Assembly (NCBI GenBank): GCA_011391125.1
Contig: JAABRE010000053.1
Span: 1-33,177, forward strand
Reading direction: 5' to 3'
Source: Synechococcales cyanobacterium S06
GTDB taxonomy: Bacteria > Cyanobacteriota > Cyanobacteriia > Cyanobacteriales > JAABRE01
DNA: 33,177 bases
Position 1 is the first letter of the stretch; each line of letters opens with the position of its first letter. The notes beneath the pieces were generated by a model, which saw only the letters and a list, made by a program, of their open reading frames with translations, was not told where the DNA came from and made no database searches. Shown one piece after another: positions 27,863-33,177 of this stretch. The translations under genes were made by a program, and so were the position numbers.

Positions 27863-30061
27863 ATGACAACAACTAACGCCATTCCTGCGTTTTGTCACGG
27901 TATTCATTATTTCGCGGAAGAATTAGAAGGTTTAGAACAATTCGGCCAAGAAGCTGCCATTCGTGAAGGGTTGAAGGCGATCGCCTCCCCAACGGATAAA
28001 AACGCTATCTACCAAACCATTTTAGCAGCCGATGCCCTACGTTATCTAACTTTACAGGTAACGGCCGCCAAAGCTTCCGGCCACCCCGGAGGTTTCGCAA
28101 GTGTTGCCGAATGTATTGCGTCCTTAGTCATGCTCGGTTATAAAAACATCATCACCGAAGTTGGCCACCACGCCCCCGGTTTTTACAGCAATATGTTCCT
28201 CGATCGCTCCCTTGAAGACATGGGCATTAAAACCGTGGAAGATATGAGCGAACGTTACCGGGAAATGCACGGATTATTGGGTCATCTTTCCGGGCAAATC
28301 CCCGGATTGTTGAACCCAGCAGGACCATTAGGTCAAGGTCAACATTTCGCTATGGCTGGCGCTAAACTTCATCCTGACGTATTATTCCCTGTCACCATTG
28401 GCGATGGCGGCTTAGGCGAACCTTACATCATGAGTAGTTTTGGTCACTTCCACACTGCGTATCCCAAAGTCACCAATTTCCTCCCGATTTTGGTCTGGAA
28501 TGGCTACTCCCAAGAACATCACAGCATGGTTTCGACCAAATCTAACGAGGAGATGATCAAATTCTGGGAAGGTAACGGTTTCCAAGAGGTAATCCTCGTC
28601 AATGCTAAGGATTATGACGACAGCAACCAAGAAGGCGAATACGTCGATAGTACCGAGTTTACCTTAGAAGGACGCATGGCCTTTACCCAAGCGGTTTTAG
28701 AGGCAACTGACGAAGCTGCCAAGTTTGCTTTAAGTGGTAAATTAACCGTGTTGATTCTTAAACAACTGAAAGGAGCAGGAGTCCACGCTAAAGGCGCGAA
28801 ATCCCACAACTTATACGCGCACCACACCCTCCAAAACGAAGAAATCGTCTCCGCACTCAAAAATCTCGCTTTACCCCCGGCTGCGTGGGAAATCGTGCGT
28901 ACTAACTGGGAGCGCGCTGCTGGCGGTCCCGCTTCCCATCACGTTGTCACCGAGAAGGAGTTACCCTTAGCTGATTTAGGCGAATTGCCCTTAGTTGATT
29001 TCCCTGTGAAGGGTGACAAGCAGGTTGCTACTACTGTCATGGGGGATTTAGTCGTCCACGTGGGCAAAAAAGACCCCAATTTTGTGGTCACAAACGCTGA
29101 CGGTAACGCCGCTTCGGGAATTAATAACATTAACGTCGGCTTAAAAATCGTACACCCCACTACGGATGAAGCCTACTTCCAAGGTCCCACAGGGCAGGTA
29201 TATGAACCATTAAGCGAGGATGCTTGCGCCGGTTTAGCGGTGGGGTTGGCTTTATTCGGAGCGCGCACTTTATGGTGTTCCTATGAGTCTTTTGTCATTA
29301 ATGGTCTTCCAGTTTGGCAAACTGTCACCCAGGCAATGACCGAGTTGAGAAGACCAACTCCTTCCACCATTACCCTGTTTACTGCGGGAGCTTTGGAACA
29401 AGGGCGCAACGGTTGGACTCACCAACGTCCTGAAGTGGAAAATTATTTTGCATCCATGATGCGAAACGGCAACGTTTATCCTTTGTTTCCCTGCGATGCG
29501 AATAGTATTCAGGTGTGCTATGAATGGGCTTTAACCACGAAAAATAAGGGGATTACGATTACTGCGAGTAAGTCTCCTTTACCGGTGTTGACTACTTTGG
29601 AGCAGAATCGCAAGGGGTTGCAAGATGGCGGCATGATTCTTGATGAAACGGAAGGCAAGAAGAAGGTTGTCTTTGCAGTTCTCGGCGATATGACTTTGAT
29701 TCCTGTGTTTGATGCGGCTTTACACCTTGCCAATGAAGGGATTGGGGTGCGCATTGTCTCGGTTATCAACCCTCGTCGTTTATATCGTCCTACTGATGTG
29801 GCATGGGATACTTGCACCAACCCCGACAGTCATTTCCTCAATGATGAAGATTTCGAGATGATGTTCGGTGGTGACGCTTTAATCTGTGTGACGGGTGGCG
29901 CAAGTGGGATGTTAGAACCAATTATGTTGCGTTCTAATGTCAAGCGGGATATTTTCGCTTGGAAACGTGGTGAAACTACTGCTACTGCTGGCCAATTAAT
30001 GGCTTTCAATGGCTTGACTGCTGAAGCTCTTACCCAACGGGCGATCGATTTGTTGAGTTAA
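27863..30061 (+). CDS. Phosphoketolase-family TPP enzyme (short cyanobacterial form)
   Basis: 732 residues, shorter than typical phosphoketolases (about 790-820). N-terminal TPP domain with TLQVTAAKASGHPGGFASVA, MHGLLGHLSGQIPGLLNPAG, GPLGQGQHFAMAGAKL and a GDG loop that reads GDGGLGEPYIMSSFGHFH instead of the usual GDGEAETGP. The middle and C-terminal domains contain EAYFQGPTGQVYEPLSEDAC, LWCSYESFVINGLP and NGWTHQRPEVENYF. Phosphoketolases split xylulose-5-phosphate or fructose-6-phosphate with phosphate into acetyl phosphate and an aldose phosphate. Because the TPP loop differs, this may be the second, less-studied cyanobacterial subgroup, so substrate is unsure. Codon use is GC-rich, like a highly expressed core gene. 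Confidence 0.85.
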   Translation: MTTTNAIPAFCHGIHYFAEELEGLEQFGQEAAIREGLKAIASPTDKNAIYQTILAADALRYLTLQVTAAKASGHPGGFASVAECIASLVMLGYKNIITEVGHHAPGFYSNMFLDRSLEDMGIKTVEDMSERYREMHGLLGHLSGQIPGLLNPAGPLGQGQHFAMAGAKLHPDVLFPVTIGDGGLGEPYIMSSFGHFHTAYPKVTNFLPILVWNGYSQEHHSMVSTKSNEEMIKFWEGNGFQEVILVNAKDYDDSNQEGEYVDSTEFTLEGRMAFTQAVLEATDEAAKFALSGKLTVLILKQLKGAGVHAKGAKSHNLYAHHTLQNEEIVSALKNLALPPAAWEIVRTNWERAAGGPASHHVVTEKELPLADLGELPLVDFPVKGDKQVATTVMGDLVVHVGKKDPNFVVTNADGNAASGINNINVGLKIVHPTTDEAYFQGPTGQVYEPLSEDACAGLAVGLALFGARTLWCSYESFVINGLPVWQTVTQAMTELRRPTPSTITLFTAGALEQGRNGWTHQRPEVENYFASMMRNGNVYPLFPCDANSIQVCYEWALTTKNKGITITASKSPLPVLTTLEQNRKGLQDGGMILDETEGKKKVVFAVLGDMTLIPVFDAALHLANEGIGVRIVSVINPRRLYRPTDVAWDTCTNPDSHFLNDEDFEMMFGGDALICVTGGASGMLEPIMLRSNVKRDIFAWKRGETTATAGQLMAFNGLTAEALTQRAIDLLS

Positions 30062-30071
30062 TTTTTCCACT

Positions 30072-30223
30072 TTTGTAGGGTGGGAAATGGCGGGATTAAT
30101 TAACAACCTAAACCTTAAGATTTATTCGCCATTGCCCACCTTTAATCATGGTGGTGGGGCCAAACGGATTATTCATCAAAGGTTTTTTGACAGAATTTTT
30201 TGCCGTTTTACCCACCCTACAAA
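30072..30223. repeat. ~150-bp dispersed repeat, copy 1
   Basis: Ends TTTGTAGGGTGGGAAATGGC and CCCACCCTACAAA in inverted form. The inside contains TTAAGATTTATTCGCCATTG and a GCCGTTTTACCCACCC end block, shared with 30566, 31399 and 32272. A non-autonomous mobile element is likely. Confidence 0.8.
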
Positions 30224-30263
30224 AGCTGGAGAATTCAATAAATTTTAAATATATTAAATAATT

Positions 30264-30533
30264 TTATTTTTTCTTTTTTCCAAAAGGAGATATACCTATA
30301 CCTATTGCTAGACCTATAGCTGTACAACCAAATATTAAAGTAAAAGGAATTGCTCCTGTTGAAGTGCTACCCAAAATACACATTATCATCGATAAAAAAA
30401 AGCATCCCGCAACAGTTGGAAATAAAACTCCTATTATGAAACCTATACCAATACAACTTAATACTATTACTGTCATAGATTTATCAACAAAATATAGATT
30501 AACTAGATTAATCATACTATAATTAAAAAACAT
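30264..30533 (-). CDS. Small glycine-rich membrane protein, 89 aa
   Basis: MFFNYSMINLVNLYFVDKSM then three hydrophobic Gly-rich segments (VLSCIGIGFIIGVLFPTVAG, MCILGSTSTG..., FGCTAIGLAIGIGISPFG) and a KKKK end. No family recognised. Start is uncertain, with an internal Met at codon 20 possible. It sits between two repeat copies. Confidence 0.5.
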   Translation of the reverse strand: MFFNYSMINLVNLYFVDKSMTVIVLSCIGIGFIIGVLFPTVAGCFFLSMIMCILGSTSTGAIPFTLIFGCTAIGLAIGIGISPFGKKKK

Positions 30534-30565
30534 TTCTACAATCTTAAATAATAGGCTGTAGTTTC

Positions 30566-30712
30566 GTAGGGTGGGTAAGGTTGCGATTAATTGACAACAG
30601 AAGCCTTAAGATTTATTCGCCATTGCCCACCTTTAATCATGGTGGTGGGCAGAACGGATTATTCATCAAGGGTTTTTTCAGTAATTTATTGCCGTTTTAC
30701 CCTAAAAGCCTA
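30566..30712. repeat. ~150-bp dispersed repeat, copy 2
   Basis: Starts GTAGGGTGGGTAAGGTTGCG; right end degenerate (TTTTACCCTAAAAGCC). Shares the AAGATTTATTCGCCATTGCC block with the other three copies. Confidence 0.75.
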
Positions 30713-30765
30713 CAATGAATAAAAATAGGTTAAAATTAAGATGATTTTTAATAGGTAAAATTAAG

Positions 30766-30987
30766 ATGACAACTTTTCAATTTGAAACTAGACTAGAAAA
30801 TGGAACTATAAAAATCCCTCAAGAATATCAACAACAATTAAAACAAACAAATTTAATTAAAGTTACTCTTGAACAAGAAAATTCAGAAACAAAGCAAAAT
30901 TTTTTACAATTTTTGTTAGAAAATCCCTTAAAAATAGAAGAATTAAAACCTATGAAAAGAACAGAAATTTACGAAGAAAATGAGTAA
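30766..30987 (+). CDS. VapB-type antitoxin-like protein
   Basis: 73 residues. MTTFQFETRLENGTIKIPQE is the N-terminal strand pair typical of small AbrB-like or related antitoxins; the C-terminal half (ENPLKIEELKPMKRTEIYEE) is a basic/acidic helix that would clasp the toxin. It overlaps the PIN-domain gene by 8 bp, the usual arrangement of a toxin-antitoxin operon. Confidence 0.75.
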   Translation: MTTFQFETRLENGTIKIPQEYQQQLKQTNLIKVTLEQENSETKQNFLQFLLENPLKIEELKPMKRTEIYEENE

Positions 30988-31393
30988 TAATATGAGGATA
31001 TTTTTAGACTCAAATATCTGGATTTATGCTCTTAATCAATGTCAAGATATGCGCAAACATCAGATTGCTAATGTTTTAGCGAATCAAACGGGTTTATATT
31101 TAAGTACCCAAGTAATTAATGAAGTTTCCGTTAATCTAATCAAAAAAGGTAAGTTTAAAGAAGATCAAATTCAAAATTTAATTCAAGGTTTTTATCAAAT
31201 TCATAATATTATTGAACTTGATATTAATATACTTTTAAAAGCTTCCCAATTAAGAACAAAATATTCCTTATCTTTCTGGGATAGTTTAATTATTGCAAGT
31301 GCCTTAGCTGTTAATATTCAGCAACTTTATTCAGAAGATATGCAACATGGTTTAATTATCGAAAGTTTACACATTATTAACCCTTTTCTTTAA
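30980..31393 (+). CDS. PIN-domain toxin (VapC-like RNase)
   Basis: 137 residues; MSNNMRIFLDSNIWIYALNQ gives the first acidic residue (LDSN). STQVINEVSVNL has the Glu, FWDSLIIASAL the third acidic position and YSEDMQHG the fourth, so the PIN active site is complete. Start could also be at the internal ATG (30992). Paired with the upstream antitoxin-like gene. Confidence 0.88.
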   Translation: MSNNMRIFLDSNIWIYALNQCQDMRKHQIANVLANQTGLYLSTQVINEVSVNLIKKGKFKEDQIQNLIQGFYQIHNIIELDINILLKASQLRTKYSLSFWDSLIIASALAVNIQQLYSEDMQHGLIIESLHIINPFL

Positions 31394-31398
31394 GTTTC

Positions 31399-31539
31399 GT
31401 AGGGTGGGAAATGGCGCAATTAATTGACAACAAAAGCCTTAAGATTTATTCGCCATTGCCCACCTTTAATCCTGCCGTGCATAAGGGATTATTAATTAAA
31501 GGTTTTTTCAGTAATTTATTGCCGTTTTACCCACCCTAC
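31399..31539. repeat. ~150-bp dispersed repeat, copy 3
   Basis: GTAGGGTGGGAAATGGCGCA at the left, TTTTACCCACCCTAC at the right, with the shared AAGATTTATTCGCCATTGCC block. It starts 6 bp after the PIN gene. Confidence 0.8.
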
Positions 31540-31570
31540 AAAGGCTTACAAAAGCTATATTTAAAAAATT

Positions 31571-31918
31571 ATGATTGATTTATATAAACGTTTAAATGCA
31601 AAACCAGAACAATTAACAGAGATTTGTCAACAATGGCAAATTGTGGAATTGGCTTTATTTGGTTCAGTTTTGAGGGAAGATTTTAACCAAAATAGTGATG
31701 TCGATTTATTAGTTTCTTTTGCTCCTCAAGCTAAAATTACTTTTTTTGATCTTGATAATATTGAAAATCAATTTAGTTTATTATTTAAACGTCCTGTAGA
31801 TATTGTCACGAAAAAAGCCATGGAAAAAAGTCATAATTGGATTCGTCAACAAAATATTTTAGGTAATGCAAAAGTAATTTATGAACAGAAATCAAGAAGC
31901 AATTTTGGATTTAATTAG
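31571..31918 (+). CDS. mntA: MNT-type nucleotidyltransferase antitoxin (MntA-like)
   Basis: 115 residues. LALFGSVLREDFNQNSDVDL (about 28-47) gives GS-x10-DxD, and RPVDIVTKKAME the later Asp. Same class as the protein at 8285 but a different sequence. It overlaps the HEPN gene by 38 bp. Confidence 0.88.
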   Translation: MIDLYKRLNAKPEQLTEICQQWQIVELALFGSVLREDFNQNSDVDLLVSFAPQAKITFFDLDNIENQFSLLFKRPVDIVTKKAMEKSHNWIRQQNILGNAKVIYEQKSRSNFGFN

Positions 31919-32225
31919 AGCTGCTAATTTAATTATTGAATTTTGTCAAAATTTAGATTATCATAGTTTTTCTCAAGATTTAAAAACCCAGTCCTCTGTT
32001 TTATATCAAATAGTTATTATTGGTGAGGCCATTAATTCACTTTCCCCTGATTTTATCGCATCTTATCCGAGCATTCCTTTTTCATCTATTCGAGGAATGC
32101 GCAATCGTGTTGTTCATGAATATAAAGAAGTGGATATAGACATTTTGTGGCAGGTAATTCAAACCAGTATTCCCGAATTATTAACTCAAATTGAAAAGGT
32201 TAATAATGAGCAGGAAAATTGGTAA
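31881..32225 (+). CDS. hepT: HEPN toxin (HepT-like), intact active site
   Basis: 114 residues. QIVIIGEAINSLSPDFIAS and SSIRGMRNRVVHEYKEVDID, with the R-x4-H motif (RNRVVH) and the following Tyr in HEY, the site of AMPylation in known MNT/HEPN pairs. This is a good internal comparison for the MITE-disrupted HEPN at 8583. Confidence 0.9.
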   Translation: MNRNQEAILDLIRAANLIIEFCQNLDYHSFSQDLKTQSSVLYQIVIIGEAINSLSPDFIASYPSIPFSSIRGMRNRVVHEYKEVDIDILWQVIQTSIPELLTQIEKVNNEQENW

Positions 32226-32271
32226 TTTTTTGGTAAAATTTTTCACCTAATGGGCGATCGATTAACTTTAT

Positions 32272-32378
32272 GTAGGGTGGGAAATGGCGCGATTAATTAA
32301 CAACAGAAGCCTTAAGATTTATTCGCCATTGCCCACCTTTAATCATACCGTGCAGAAGAGATTATTAATCAAGTCTTT
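32272..32378. repeat. ~150-bp dispersed repeat, copy 4 (3'-truncated)
   Basis: GTAGGGTGGGAAATGGCGCG and the AAGATTTATTCGCCATTGCC block are present, but the right-end TTTACCCACCCTAC is missing. Confidence 0.7.
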
Positions 32379-32454
32379 TGGGGAAGAAACACACTTCCTG
32401 ATATTTCTATTTATGTTATTATACAATTAAAAATTAAATTTTATTAGACAAATT

Positions 32455-32760
32455 ATGGCTAATTTAAACATTGAAAATTTACCAGATCGACTTTACTTAG
32501 AATTACAAAAATTGGCAACTAAAAATCAAAAATCTCTGGGAGAACAAGTGGTTATTTTATTAGAAAATTCCCTAGAAAATTCCTCTCAATCTATCAATTT
32601 TTTCCTCTCTCCTGACAATGATCCTAATTGGGAAATAAGATGTAAAAATGTTCCTAATATTCTCGCAGAAATTAATCAAAGATTAGAAAAAAGGAATATT
32701 TCTCACTCTCATAATTTACCTGATAGTACCATTTTATTGAGAGGCGATCGTGAGCGATGA
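32455..32760 (+). CDS. FitA/VapB-type ribbon-helix-helix antitoxin
   Basis: 101 residues. The N-terminus (ANLNIENLPDRLYLELQKLA, KNQKSLGEQVVILLEN) is a ribbon-helix-helix DNA-binding unit with the LxIxNLP...L..LA pattern of FitA-like antitoxins. The remaining C-terminal half would bind the toxin. Its stop overlaps the start of the broken PIN gene (ATGA), so the pair was once an operon. With the toxin dead it may now be an orphan. Confidence 0.85.
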   Translation: MANLNIENLPDRLYLELQKLATKNQKSLGEQVVILLENSLENSSQSINFFLSPDNDPNWEIRCKNVPNILAEINQRLEKRNISHSHNLPDSTILLRGDRER

Positions 32761-33136
32761 ATAATTCTTTTAGAGGTGTTATTGATGCTAGTGTGGGAAT
32801 TAAACAATTTATTCCTGATCCTTTATCCTCTAAAGTTAATCGACTTTTTAGTTACTTAGAAAACCCAAAAACAGAGTTATTTATTCCGCGATCTTTGTTA
32901 TATTGAATGTACCAATGTTCTCTTAAAATATGTTCCTGCTGACCTTTATAGCATTACAGATTTGAGAGCTGATATTATTAGTTTAAAATCCTTACCTCTG
33001 TTTGTTATTTCTACTGCTGAATTAATGCAGCAAGCAACTGAAATCGCTTTAAATTATCGTTTATCTGCTTATGATTCTTGCAGAAATGGTGAAAATTGTT
33101 ACAAAACTTAACATTTATGATCAGACAAATCCCTAA
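32757..33136 (+). pseudogene. PIN-domain toxin (VapC-like), frameshifted and deleted
   Basis: Starts MNNSFRGVIDASVGIKQFIP (PIN first Asp). The frame meets a TGA at 32904-32906, but a shift gives YIECTNVLLKYV, LRADIISLKSLPLFV and EIALNYRLSAYDSC, all expected PIN sequence. A second shift is needed near 33080 to reach AEMVKIVTKLNIYDQTNP and the stop at 33136; the residues normally between SAYDSC and this end are missing. The toxin is therefore dead. Confidence 0.85.
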
Positions 33137-33177
33137 TTAAGCTAAATTATCGTGCTAGACTAATGCGTCTAAACCAG

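Noticed and set aside
28412-29820. Several minus-strand frames within the phosphoketolase-family gene
   Set aside because: Antisense shadows of a GC-rich, well-conserved coding region.

Overview
The window comes from a low-GC unicellular cyanobacterium, probably of the Cyanobacterium/Geminocystis type. The evidence is the GCGATCGC (HIP1) octamers, psbX, a CRR7 homologue, and DUF3181, DUF2854 and KGK-domain genes. It has an accessory region (1 to about 18.9 kb) that ends at a tRNA-Arg, a core chromosomal stretch (19.0-30.1 kb), and a small toxin-antitoxin cluster among dispersed repeats (30.1-33.2 kb).

Accessory region. An IS630-type element runs off the left edge and has cut the 3' end off a tyrosine integrase. 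From 1.5 to 18.7 kb lies what looks like the satellite part of a type III CRISPR-Cas locus without its core. It carries a Csx3-Csx3-P-loop fusion (ring-nuclease family), a CARF protein with a RelE-like C-terminus, a decayed CRISPR-type reverse transcriptase, a six-repeat CRISPR array of a III-B-like repeat type, a second relict array with another repeat, and a TIGR03985/WYL-type CRISPR-associated regulator. No cas10, cmr/csm, cas6, cas1 or cas2 is visible. Around these genes are a NYN nuclease-like membrane protein, a tyrosine/dual-specificity phosphatase, a macro-domain protein, a Nudix-like protein, a NADAR-like (DUF6939-like) protein, an unrecognised membrane protein, a pentapeptide-repeat protein and several unrecognised small proteins.

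The most notable observation is a recurring palindrome with consensus close to AAGAAAACCCCTTTTCTT (7-bp arms around CCCC). It occurs in at least eight intergenic positions, with a ninth weaker copy, between 1.9 and 18.1 kb. In eight of the nine sites a -10-like hexamer starts 8-9 nt after it. I saw no equivalent in the core region. It appears to join the scattered genes into one regulon, and the WYL-type protein, whose own divergent promoter region carries a copy, is the obvious candidate regulator. The proposed system is a regulon coupling cyclic-oligoadenylate signalling (Csx3, CARF-RelE) with possible ADP-ribose/NAD processing (macro, Nudix, NADAR-like) and membrane or nuclease effectors.

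The region is heavily worked over by mobile DNA. About 430 bp of phosphatase-NYN sequence is directly repeated at 1.54 and 14.8 kb and brackets about 13 kb. Three TA-flanked MITEs of one family lie at 8.0, 9.1 and 14.5 kb. Another MITE has inserted in frame exactly between the catalytic Arg and His of a HEPN toxin.

Core region: moaC, small conserved membrane proteins, DUF3181, DUF2854, crr7, selO, a DnaJ/CbpA-type co-chaperone, glgC, a YggT/Ycf19 protein, psbX, HNH and KGK proteins, and a phosphoketolase-family enzyme. The right end holds VapBC-like, MNT/HEPN and FitA/VapC-like pairs, the last with a broken PIN gene. Copies of one roughly 150-bp repeat separate them.
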